From Candidatus Mcinerneyibacteriota bacterium (lineage in GTDB: Bacteria > Macinerneyibacteriota > Macinerneyibacteria > Macinerneyibacteriales > DSCS01), in the NCBI GenBank assembly GCA_016937175.1, contig JAFGWL010000033.1, positions 1-37,469 on the forward strand: a stretch of DNA of 37,469 nt. The letters are read 5' to 3'. Positions 28,761 through 36,879 of the stretch are shown here, in pieces (positions within the stretch are counted from its first letter, which is position 1; every line of letters starts with the position of its first letter). Made by a program: the position numbers and the translations under genes. The notes beneath the pieces were generated by a model. That model was not told where the DNA came from. It saw only the letters and a list, made by a program, of their open reading frames with translations, and searched no databases.

Positions 28761-29302
28761 CAGAATTTTGGATCGATGAGTCCGAAATTCCCGTCCTTTC
28801 TTCTGTAGATGACATTGACCCGCTGACGGGACTCATTGAAAAAAACGAGAAAATCATTATCCAGAAGGTCCAGCTCCAGGGCGGCTTCATCTACCGTCAT
28901 AGGCTTTTTGACATACCTGTCGACCTGGACCACATGGTGTCCCGAGGAGATCTCCACTCCTTCGAGCAGGGCACTTTCAGCGATTTCTCCCAGGGACTCA
29001 CCATTCCGTTTCCTGTCCACGCTCTTATCTTTGATCTTTTTAAGCTTTCTGGCCATGATGTCCATACAGGCATCAATGGATTTATAGAGATCGTCCGTCT
29101 CCTCAGAGACATGCAGTGTACTCCCGGCTGTCTGAAGAGTAACTTCCACGATATGCCGCAGTTTCTCGACGCTGAGGATCACATTCGCCGACAGGATATG
29201 ATCGTTAAAATGCTCCAGTTTGGTGATCTTTTCCTCCAGGTATTCCTTAATAGCGTTGGTCACCTTAATGTTTTTCCCGGTCACATTCATCTTTACAGCC
29301 AT
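28760..29302 (-). CDS. hpf: Ribosome hibernation promoting factor, long form
   Basis: N-term 'NVTGKNIKVTNAIKEYLEEKITKLEHF', C-term extension 'KPMTVDEAALELDLLDNDFLVFFNESRQRVNVIYRRKDGNFGLIDP'. Confidence 0.95.
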   Translation of the reverse strand: MAVKMNVTGKNIKVTNAIKEYLEEKITKLEHFNDHILSANVILSVEKLRHIVEVTLQTAGSTLHVSEETDDLYKSIDACMDIMARKLKKIKDKSVDRKRNGESLGEIAESALLEGVEISSGHHVVQVDRYVKKPMTVDEAALELDLLDNDFLVFFNESRQRVNVIYRRKDGNFGLIDPKF

Positions 29303-29376
29303 AAGGCCTCCTTTCGTTCATCGAGCATTTTTACGCTCAGGCTCGCCGGAACACTCCCGGCAGGCCCTCATCTTTG

Positions 29377-29405
29377 ATTATACACCCGCCCCCTTTTTCT
29401 GGCAA
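29377..29405 (-). promoter_or_regulatory. sigma70-like promoter for hpf: TTGCCA-17-TATAAT
   Basis: TATAAT at 29377-29382, TTGCCA at 29400-29405 (minus strand); marks the start of the hpf-hprK-whiA-PTS-fhs unit. Confidence 0.65.
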
Positions 29406-29413
29406 CGGGATTT

Positions 29414-30736
29414 TCACGCCAGATGGATCGCCCTGAGGAGAGCTCCTTCAGCCGCTTCGGCTACTGCTTCGCTCAATGTGGGATGGGCGTGGACCGTTTC
29501 GGCCACTTCTTCCAGGGTGAGTCCGTTGGCCACCGCCAGAGCTCCCTCATGGATGAGATCTGAAGCATGAGGCCCGATGATCTCCATCCCTGTCACCTTT
29601 CCCTCTTCATCAGCGACGATACGGACATACCCCTCACTCTCTCCTGCCCCGAGGGCCTTGCCGTTGGCCGAAAAGGGGAATTTCCCCTCCCGGGCCCCTT
29701 CGGACGCCCCCACCACGGCGATCTCGGGGTGGGTGAACACAGCCCAGGGGATGGCGTTGTAATTGACCCGGCTCTTGATCCCGGCAATATTTTCCACGGC
29801 GACGATCCCTTCTTTGGAAGCCACATGGGCCAGCTGAGGGGAAGCAAGAAGATCCCCGATGGCATAGACCCCTTTGAGGGATGTTTCCATGGTCTCTGAG
29901 ACAGTGATAAAACCATTTTCTGTACGGATACCGAGTTTTTCCGTGTCTATCCCCTTGAGGACCGGCCTTCGTCCGATGGCCACCAACATCTTCTCTGCCC
30001 GGATCACTGTCCCGTCATCCAGAATGATCTCTCCCGGAGCTACTTTTTCTGCTTTCCGGGATGTGAAGACCTCGACGCCCTTTTTCTTCAGCATCGATTT
30101 TAAACGGGTCCCGATCTTCTTATCCAGAGTCGGAAGAAGAGAAGGCTGCATCTCGATCAACGAGACCTTTGTCCCCAGATGAGCCCAGATACTGGCAAAC
30201 TCCACCCCGACGACTCCTCCTCCGATCACAGCCAGGGAAGAGAGGGGCTCAGAGCGGTCCAGAAGCGCTGTACTGTCCATAGTAAAATCACGAATATTCA
30301 GAAAACCGGGGATCACAGGTTCCGAACCCGTTGCCAGGATGATGTTTCGGGCCTGATAACTCTTTCCCGCCACTTCAACACTTCCCGGGCCTGTCAACCT
30401 TCCCTCTCCTGGGATCACTTCTATCTTTCTCTTTTGCAGGATCCGTTCGATTCCCCGGACCAACTGATCCACCACTTCATCTTTTCTTTCCACCATCCTG
30501 CGAAAATTCAATGAGAGAGTCCCCTCAAGATCGATCCCGAAATGGGAGGCCTCCTGCATCTTCGCATAAAGTTCGGCCATGGCTACATAAGTCTTGGTGG
30601 GAATACACCCTACATTGAGACAGGTTCCTCCCACACGCCCCTTCTCCACGAGAGCCACATCCACGCCCAGCTGAGCAGCCCGGATCGCAGCCACATATCC
30701 TCCGGGGCCTGCCCCTATAATGATAAGGTCTTTCAT
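29414..30736 (-). CDS. lpdA: Dihydrolipoyl dehydrogenase
   Basis: 'IIGAGPGGYVAAIRAAQLG', redox motif 'GGTCLNVGCIPTKTYV', 'HAHPTLSEAVAEAA'. Overlaps the rpoN stop. Confidence 0.95.
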   Translation of the reverse strand: MKDLIIIGAGPGGYVAAIRAAQLGVDVALVEKGRVGGTCLNVGCIPTKTYVAMAELYAKMQEASHFGIDLEGTLSLNFRRMVERKDEVVDQLVRGIERILQKRKIEVIPGEGRLTGPGSVEVAGKSYQARNIILATGSEPVIPGFLNIRDFTMDSTALLDRSEPLSSLAVIGGGVVGVEFASIWAHLGTKVSLIEMQPSLLPTLDKKIGTRLKSMLKKKGVEVFTSRKAEKVAPGEIILDDGTVIRAEKMLVAIGRRPVLKGIDTEKLGIRTENGFITVSETMETSLKGVYAIGDLLASPQLAHVASKEGIVAVENIAGIKSRVNYNAIPWAVFTHPEIAVVGASEGAREGKFPFSANGKALGAGESEGYVRIVADEEGKVTGMEIIGPHASDLIHEGALAVANGLTLEEVAETVHAHPTLSEAVAEAAEGALLRAIHLA

Positions 30737-32094
30737 TGTCTCCGCTCCTTCCTGGGGGGTATATGTATCATCCCCCGATATTTGTTCACAGCTCTGCGGC
30801 TGACCTGATATCCTCTTTTTTCAAGCTCAAGGGCGATCTCCTCGTCGGTCAGGGGATCTTTCTTATCTTCCCGGTCCACCATCTCTTTGATAGCCTGGAG
30901 GATAAGCGTCCGGGAGACCTGTTCTCCGTGCGTGGAGGAAACGGTCCCGGCCACCCCTGTAAAAAAGATCCCCAGGGGGAAAAGGCCGAACTCTGTCTGG
31001 ACAAATTTATCTCTGACGGCCCGGCTTACCGTCGAAGGATGGACCTCCATGAGTTCTGCTGCTTCTGCCTGTGTCAGGGGTTTTAGATGGGAAAACCCTT
31101 TCTCAAAAAATCCGCGCTGCTTTTCGATGAGGGCCTCCCCCAAGCGCCGGAGAGTCTCCCGGCGCCGGTCAAGCGCCGTTTTGATCATCACATAGTTCTG
31201 ATAATATTTTTTAAGGAAGTTCTTCCCCTCCTGCCCCATTTCCGAAGAGCGCATCATCTCCACATAACGGGAATTGATCGTAAAGTACGATTGATACTTC
31301 TCGCTGACTTCAGCCCGAAACCCCTCCTCGGTCCTTCTTATGAAGAGGTCGGGAAGTACAAGCGAAGCGGGCAAGTCTTCCTCGGGAAGAGGGCGGGGCG
31401 AAAGGGACGACAATATCCGTTCTATCCTTGAAGCTTCACCGGCCTCAAACCCGTACCCATCGAGGGCTTCATGAAAATCCTTGCGCCGTATGGCTTCGGC
31501 CTTTTCTGTCACGATCCTCTCCAGGAGAGGGTCTTCGAGTCCCCGGGCCTGAAGCTGCAGCCGGTAACATTCTTCCAGGCTCCGGGCTCCCACGCCCGGA
31601 GGAGCCAGGAGAAAAAAAGAGCCAAGAACCTCTTCAAAATCCTGCTCTGAGATCTGATACTTCTCCATAAGTTCGCTCTGTGAGGAGAGAAAGCCGTTTT
31701 CATCAAGTCGGTCCAAAATATCCTCCAGAATAGCCTTTTTTTCTTCCGGTATCCTGGAAAGCCGTATGTCTCTCAGCAGAAGGTCGGACCATTCTTCCGG
31801 ACGGGACAAGCTTTCCATAAAACTATCAGGGTTGAAATCCCGGGGCAGATGGGAAGAAGCACTTCGGGTATAAAGGTCCCAGTTCTCGTCAAAACCGCTG
31901 AAACTTTCCCCGTCTTCGGGAAGAGAGACGGCTTCCTGGGCAGGGACAGGCTCCAGAAAGGGATTTATCTCAGCCTCTTCTTTGAGATATTCCTGCAGGT
32001 CAAGCTGATTCCTGTTTAAAAGCTCCAGACTGATCTTCTGCATCACCGTCAGGCTCAACTGCTGTTTCTGTTGGAGGGAGAGCTCATTTTTCAT
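30733..32094 (-). CDS. rpoN: RNA polymerase sigma-54 factor
   Basis: Q-rich region I '[22 protein letters not shown]', HTH '[39 protein letters not shown]', RpoN-box-like 'SRRAVNKYR'. Confidence 0.95.
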   Translation of the reverse strand: MKNELSLQQKQQLSLTVMQKISLELLNRNQLDLQEYLKEEAEINPFLEPVPAQEAVSLPEDGESFSGFDENWDLYTRSASSHLPRDFNPDSFMESLSRPEEWSDLLLRDIRLSRIPEEKKAILEDILDRLDENGFLSSQSELMEKYQISEQDFEEVLGSFFLLAPPGVGARSLEECYRLQLQARGLEDPLLERIVTEKAEAIRRKDFHEALDGYGFEAGEASRIERILSSLSPRPLPEEDLPASLVLPDLFIRRTEEGFRAEVSEKYQSYFTINSRYVEMMRSSEMGQEGKNFLKKYYQNYVMIKTALDRRRETLRRLGEALIEKQRGFFEKGFSHLKPLTQAEAAELMEVHPSTVSRAVRDKFVQTEFGLFPLGIFFTGVAGTVSSTHGEQVSRTLILQAIKEMVDREDKKDPLTDEEIALELEKRGYQVSRRAVNKYRGMIHIPPRKERRQ

Positions 32095-32834
32095 AGCCTG
32101 AATTTTTCCCCCAGATAGATCTTTTTGGCTGTTTCGTTTTCGATGAGTTCCCCGGGAGTTCCTGAGACGAGGATCCGCCCCTGGCTGAGGATATAGGACC
32201 GGTCTGTGATACTCAATGTCTCCCGCACGTTGTGGTCTGTGATCAGGATCCCCAGGCCGGAATCCTTCAGGCCGTTGATCAGGTCCTGTATCTCTCCCAC
32301 AGCGATGGGATCGATCCCGGCAAAAGGTTCGTCCAGAAGGAGAAAAGAAGGCCGTGTGATCAGGGCCCGGGCGATCTCCACCCTGCGTCTTTCTCCCCCG
32401 GACAGCATATATCCCTTGTTTTTCCTGACATGGCCGATCTTGAAGCGCTCCAGTAGTGATTCACGCTCCGCCCTGATAGTTTCCACATCCGAAGTGACCG
32501 TCTCCAGGATGGCCTCAAGGTTCTCTTCCACGGTCATATCCCTGAAAATAGAGGCTTCCTGGGGAAGATAGCTTATCCCTTTCCGGCAGCGCAGATACAT
32601 GGCTTCTCCGGTAAACTCTTCCCCGTCGATGTGGATCGTCCCTGCATCAGGCTTAATGATCCCCACGATCATATAGAAAGAGGTAGTCTTTCCCGCTCCG
32701 TTGGGGCCCAATAGCCCCACGACCTCTCCGGCCTTTACTTCGATGGTGACATCGGAGACGACCGGCCTTTTATTATAGATCTTCTTAAGCCGTTCTGCTT
32801 TGAGGACCCTTTTTTTCTCTCTATTCTCCGTCAT
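32091..32834 (-). CDS. lptB: LPS export ABC transporter ATP-binding protein LptB
   Basis: '[19 protein letters not shown]', '[15 protein letters not shown]', '[22 protein letters not shown]'. ATG at 32834 ([10 protein letters not shown]). Confidence 0.96.
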   Translation of the reverse strand: MTENREKKRVLKAERLKKIYNKRPVVSDVTIEVKAGEVVGLLGPNGAGKTTSFYMIVGIIKPDAGTIHIDGEEFTGEAMYLRCRKGISYLPQEASIFRDMTVEENLEAILETVTSDVETIRAERESLLERFKIGHVRKNKGYMLSGGERRRVEIARALITRPSFLLLDEPFAGIDPIAVGEIQDLINGLKDSGLGILITDHNVRETLSITDRSYILSQGRILVSGTPGELIENETAKKIYLGEKFRL

Positions 32835-33705
32835 GGTTTTCTTCCTTCCCTCCGGCCTCCAGGCCCGTGACAGATCCCCCGGCCTCGCCTGTGAGCAGGA
32901 TCTCCTCCGGCTCGGTTCCGATAAACCGGACATCCATAGACTCCCCGTGAAAATGGTTCACGCTCTCACTGGTCTCCAGAGCGCCCCGGACATCCCCCCG
33001 GGCCAGGATAAGGTCCAATCTGTTTTCCCCGCCGAAAAAGAGGCTCAGGCTGTGACTTTGAAGATGAATGGTCCTCCCCTCGCCTGCCCACAGCAGATCA
33101 CCATGGCCTGTAATCACCAGGGATGTGATACGGGCTCCCTCCTCAAGGGTGATCTCCATCCGGTCCCCCCCGATATAACGCCCCTCCATGGAGAGGTAAG
33201 GAACTCCCTCCAGAAGGACAGAGTCCTGCGGCCCGGTAACCGTCATGGAGTCGGCCAAGCCCACATAGGGACTGCTTTCAAAAACCACATCCCCCGTAAA
33301 ACACATCTCCCCGTCTCCTCTGATGAGGGCTTTTCGGGAGGAGACGTTTATCGTCTCACTTTTCACCCGGACCTCCCCTTCCAGCTCGGCAGCACCTCTC
33401 TTAGTATCATAAAACAGAGTATCCGCCTGCATCTCATAACCTTCTCTCCGGACAAGGACATTCCCCTCCATGGAGATAAGTCCATTGGATTCGCTATAGA
33501 CGACCCGGTCTCCCCTGTAACGGTCTTCACCGTTGGCAAACGAAACGTTCCCCTCAAATACCACCCGGGTCTCGGGAGCTCCGTAAAAGACTTTGGATCG
33601 ATCGGCATGGATAAGCTCCCAGGAGCCGGGAGGCATATCTCCCCGGACAATCCCGGCAGCTAGCAGGAGGAGAGAGACGAGGGGGAGGAGGCTATTCTTT
33701 CCCAT
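32821..33705 (-). CDS. lptA: OstA-like LPS transport protein (LptA-type)
   Basis: Signal peptide; OstA repeats '[23 protein letters not shown]', '[24 protein letters not shown]'; between lptC and lptB. Confidence 0.82.
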   Translation of the reverse strand: MGKNSLLPLVSLLLLAAGIVRGDMPPGSWELIHADRSKVFYGAPETRVVFEGNVSFANGEDRYRGDRVVYSESNGLISMEGNVLVRREGYEMQADTLFYDTKRGAAELEGEVRVKSETINVSSRKALIRGDGEMCFTGDVVFESSPYVGLADSMTVTGPQDSVLLEGVPYLSMEGRYIGGDRMEITLEEGARITSLVITGHGDLLWAGEGRTIHLQSHSLSLFFGGENRLDLILARGDVRGALETSESVNHFHGESMDVRFIGTEPEEILLTGEAGGSVTGLEAGGKEENHDGE

Positions 33706-34213
33706 GGGGCTGGCTTATCACGATCTCGCTGGTGGCCAGGTCTACGGTCATCCCCTGGCCTTCCAGGGTGCTTGTCCCCCGGACCACGCGCACAGGGTCC
33801 CGGCTGATGATCTTGTCGTCCCCGGCTTTATATTGAACCCGCTCCGTATAGACTGTGGTGCCTTGAGAGATGTTCTTCAGGATGACATTCCCCTGGAGAG
33901 TGACATCATTCGTCTTGAGATAAATAGTTCCCCGGTCACTGGTCACGATATGTTCCACATCGCCTTCGGGTGAGAAAAAAGAGATCTTGACATTCTCTCC
34001 CCGGACTTCCCCTGTCTCATCTTCATGCTGGACAAGGGTATCGGCGAGGATCTCCCAAACGCGCGTACCGCGGTCTGTATAAGTCAGGCTCATCCCCTTC
34101 TCAAATACCTGGCCCGGCTCGGCAGAACCGGTATCCTCTGAAGGTTTCTCCTGCCGGCTACAGGAAGCCAGAATAAAAACAATCAGGACGATGCAGAAAA
34201 AATATTGTCTCAT
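33692..34213 (-). CDS. lptC: LptC-type lipoprotein
   Basis: Lipobox-like 'FILASCSRQ', 'KGMSLTYTDRGTRVWEILAD...', 'TSDRGTIYLKTNDVTLQGNVIL'; upstream of lptA/lptB. Confidence 0.82.
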   Translation of the reverse strand: MRQYFFCIVLIVFILASCSRQEKPSEDTGSAEPGQVFEKGMSLTYTDRGTRVWEILADTLVQHEDETGEVRGENVKISFFSPEGDVEHIVTSDRGTIYLKTNDVTLQGNVILKNISQGTTVYTERVQYKAGDDKIISRDPVRVVRGTSTLEGQGMTVDLATSEIVISQPHGKE

Positions 34214-34219
34214 GGCTTC

Positions 34220-34247
34220 ATTATAGTGAAAAAAAGCCCTCTTTCAA
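34220..34247 (-). promoter_or_regulatory. Promoter TTGAAA-16-TATAAT abutting lptC; predicts a leaderless transcript
   Basis: TATAAT at 34220-34225 (minus strand), only GAAGCC between it and the ATG at 34213; TTGAAA at 34242-34247. Confidence 0.65.
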
Positions 34248-35368
34248 TATTCTTTTCTCTCTTTACGGTAAAGAGCAAAGAGCTCTTCCTTCTTTTCGAT
34301 ATTTTCTTTGATCTGAAGGATATGGAGACGGTCCAGACAGCGTCCAAGATCAGCCCCCGACACACCGAATTCTTCCGCGGCCTCGTACCCGTCTACCAGA
34401 GGGGATGCAAACCGGCGGATATCTTCGATGAGACGCCCTTTCTCCTTCTCCCCTTTAATAGCACAATAACCGGAAAAAAGAGCGAGAAGAGGGGCCGAAG
34501 CCCTGTGGAAGAGAGGCAAAACCTCGTCAGGGGAGATACGGACGAAAGAGAGCAGGGCCCTGACAAATTCCCGGTCTCTTCCGGAGAAACGGAAACGATC
34601 CAAAAAATCCGGCAGACTGCCTTCTTTTTCGTTTTCCCTGAAAAAAAGAAAGAGATTGAGAAGATAATCCTTACTTCCGCATCGGGGGAATTCAACCGCC
34701 CGGAAAGCTCCCAGAGACTCGAAGACCCCTATCTCCGCCATATCCCTCAAAAGAGACGGGGAGAAGCAGGCAAAGATCTTGATGAGTTCGTCTTTGATAC
34801 GCTCGGGTGAGACAGACGGGAGCTTGGAGGCCGATTCTCCGGCCAAAGCCAGAGTCTCTTTTCCATACCCGAAACCCAGACTGGAAGAGAAGCGGAAGAG
34901 ACGAAGAACACGCAGGGGGTCCCGTAAAAAAGAGTCCGGGGCCGTCTCCCTGAGAAGTCTTTTTTCCATGTCAGAGAGCCCGCCCAGGGGGTCATGGAGA
35001 ACCCATTCTCCCCCTTCCAGGTTCATGTAGAGAGCATTGACGGTAAAATCCCTGTGCGATGCATCGTCATCAAGGGTGGCGCCTGAAAGCGGCTGAAAAT
35101 CAAGGATCAGGGACTTGAAGCAGAGGCGTAATGTGGAAAAGCCCTTGTTTTTAAAGGGAATCGTTTTAAAACGGACATGGCGCTGCAGATCCCTCACTAC
35201 CTCTTCAAAACCTTCTCCCTCGTAAACAAAATCGATATCGTTAAACGGGCCTCTTTCAAGGAGCTTGTCCCGGACAGCCCCCCCCACGGCGAAAAGGCTA
35301 AGCCCTTTACGGGCGGCCAGGGAAGAGACCAAAGGGATCAGAGGATTTTGAAAGCCCCTATTCTCCAT
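34244..35368 (-). CDS. CCA tRNA nucleotidyltransferase / poly(A) polymerase family protein
   Basis: 'FAVGGAVRDKLLERGPFNDIDFVYEG', 'HRDFTVNALYMNL...HDPLGGLSDMEKRLLRET', 'FLRDPLRVLRLFRFSSSLGF'. Confidence 0.93.
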   Translation of the reverse strand: MENRGFQNPLIPLVSSLAARKGLSLFAVGGAVRDKLLERGPFNDIDFVYEGEGFEEVVRDLQRHVRFKTIPFKNKGFSTLRLCFKSLILDFQPLSGATLDDDASHRDFTVNALYMNLEGGEWVLHDPLGGLSDMEKRLLRETAPDSFLRDPLRVLRLFRFSSSLGFGYGKETLALAGESASKLPSVSPERIKDELIKIFACFSPSLLRDMAEIGVFESLGAFRAVEFPRCGSKDYLLNLFLFFRENEKEGSLPDFLDRFRFSGRDREFVRALLSFVRISPDEVLPLFHRASAPLLALFSGYCAIKGEKEKGRLIEDIRRFASPLVDGYEAAEEFGVSGADLGRCLDRLHILQIKENIEKKEELFALYRKERKEY

Positions 35369-36101
35369 ACAGCTCCCTGTAATACTTTTTCCCCTTCTCC
35401 TTCATCGCCCGGTCAGAAAAACACTCTTCCCGTGCAAGGCGCCGGCACAGGGTTGCCCGCTCCTTTGTGATCCCTCTTTTTTCGTAAAACCGGAACAGAA
35501 GGCTATCTGCTTCTTCGGGAGGAATCGCCTCCTCAAGGATCACGTGCCAGAGGGCATAACCGCTGTGGTGTAAGGCCAGAGAAGAGGTGTCCCAGAGAAC
35601 CGGCGAACCTTTCACCACACCCAACGTCTCCGGCCCCGGGATCAGAGAAGCCTCCACATCTCCGGGCGCGGTTGCTTCTTCCGGTTTATAAGCTCTCCCT
35701 TTTTCCAAAGGAGCCGTGCTTTTCCGGCTGAGTTCTTCCAGAAAGTCGAGAAGCTGCAGGAGGGTATCTTCTGCCTGTCCGACCCCCCCATCTTCATCGG
35801 GTATCCCGGCCAAGCGCTGTAAAAAAAGGTGTTCCTGATTGATAAGCTGAAGATGGAAAAGAGGCTCCGGCAGAAAAGGGCTTCCCGCCCTGTTTTCCCT
35901 TTCCAGGACCGCCTGCGCCCGGAAGGGCTCCATCTGTTTCAGGAGAAGAGATTCTTTTACCCTGTTTTTGAACTGAACCTGGAGAAAGAGGCCGTACATT
36001 CCTTCTCTGTCGGCAAAAGGACGGCTCTTCAAAGATCTGACAGGGGCCCCGTAGTAGACTTGCAGGAGGTTTTTAATAAAAGCGTCTCGGACCTTATTCA
36101 C
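35358..36101 (-). CDS. Uncharacterised protein; possible degenerate APH-like kinase fold
   Basis: 247 aa ORF in tight operon with DUF896 and CCA-enzyme genes; no family recognised with certainty. Confidence 0.7.
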   Translation of the reverse strand: MNKVRDAFIKNLLQVYYGAPVRSLKSRPFADREGMYGLFLQVQFKNRVKESLLLKQMEPFRAQAVLERENRAGSPFLPEPLFHLQLINQEHLFLQRLAGIPDEDGGVGQAEDTLLQLLDFLEELSRKSTAPLEKGRAYKPEEATAPGDVEASLIPGPETLGVVKGSPVLWDTSSLALHHSGYALWHVILEEAIPPEEADSLLFRFYEKRGITKERATLCRRLAREECFSDRAMKEKGKKYYRELYGE

Positions 36102-36315
36102 CCGGGCCGCCCTTTCCCGGGGCTTCTTTATCGGTCTTTCCGGTATACCGGATCCCCTTCAGCTGAGCCTGCAGAGAGGCTCTGACCCCGGCAAGATACT
36201 CTTCCCGTAAGGCTTTCTGCTCCTCTTCTTCTTCGGGAGTCAACCCCTCCTCCTTCTTCTTATGCCAGAGAAGATTGATGCGTTCCACTAAACGGTCAAA
36301 CTCTTCAGACATCAA
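36094..36315 (-). CDS. DUF896 (YnzC-like) small protein
   Basis: 'FDRLVERINLLWHKKKEEGLTPEEEEEQKALREEYLAGVRASLQAQLKGI' matches the DUF896 pattern; SD AAAGGAGG. Confidence 0.87.
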   Translation of the reverse strand: MMSEEFDRLVERINLLWHKKKEEGLTPEEEEEQKALREEYLAGVRASLQAQLKGIRYTGKTDKEAPGKGGPGE

Positions 36316-36330
36316 TCCTCCTTTTTGTCC

Positions 36331-36358
36331 ATGATAAGGATTCTGGAAGAATTTTCAA
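36331..36358 (-). promoter_or_regulatory. Promoter TTGAAA-16-TATCAT for the DUF896 operon
   Basis: TATCAT at 36331-36336, TTGAAA at 36353-36358 (minus strand). Confidence 0.5.
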
Positions 36359-36834
36359 TGAAGATCTTTCACGGAATAAGAGACGAGACGCTTTTCCTCA
36401 TAGGTCAGCGAGATATCAAAGCGCTTCCCCTGAAGGACAAAAGGGGTAAAGACCTTGTCTCCCTCCCACATGGGCAGGGAGTGAAGCTCCTGAGCCGGGA
36501 TCCAGCCAAGAGTCCCTTCAGGGCCGGCTGGAAGGAGAGTTCCCGTAAAACGGGTACACAAAAAGACAAAATCCACCCACTCCCCTCCGAAAGGGGAATT
36601 CCCCGCCTGGGGAAAATGGAGGAAACCCAGGAATTTCAGAGACCTGGCCGTAAGCCCCGTCTCTTCAAAGAGCTCTCTGCGGGCACAGTCGGGAATCGAT
36701 TCGTTGGGCTCCCTCTTCCCGCCCGGGGCGACCCAGAGGCCCTCATGCATATCATCCTTTTTTTTGTTTCTGTGTAACATAAGATAATGCCCCCGTTTTC
36801 TGACATAGACGAGGACGCCGATGTTTGTCTTCAT
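36355..36834 (-). CDS. NUDIX hydrolase (8-oxo-dGTP diphosphatase-like)
   Basis: NUDIX box 'GKREPNESIPDCARRELFEETGL'; 'FPQAGNSPFGGEWVDFVFLCTRFTG'. Confidence 0.93.
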   Translation of the reverse strand: MKTNIGVLVYVRKRGHYLMLHRNKKKDDMHEGLWVAPGGKREPNESIPDCARRELFEETGLTARSLKFLGFLHFPQAGNSPFGGEWVDFVFLCTRFTGTLLPAGPEGTLGWIPAQELHSLPMWEGDKVFTPFVLQGKRFDISLTYEEKRLVSYSVKDLH

Positions 36835-36850
36835 AATCCCTTTCCTCTGT

Positions 36851-36879
36851 CAAAAAGGAAGGGAGCCGAAGCTCCCTTC
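36851..36879 (-). terminator. Rho-independent terminator with UUCG tetraloop, downstream of the right-edge gene
   Basis: Minus strand AAGGGAGC-TTCG-GCTCCCTT followed by CCTTTTTG. Confidence 0.8.

Noticed and set aside
32800-33663. 287-aa plus-strand ORF opposite lptA
   Set aside because: Mirrors the opposite coding frame; no domain recognised.
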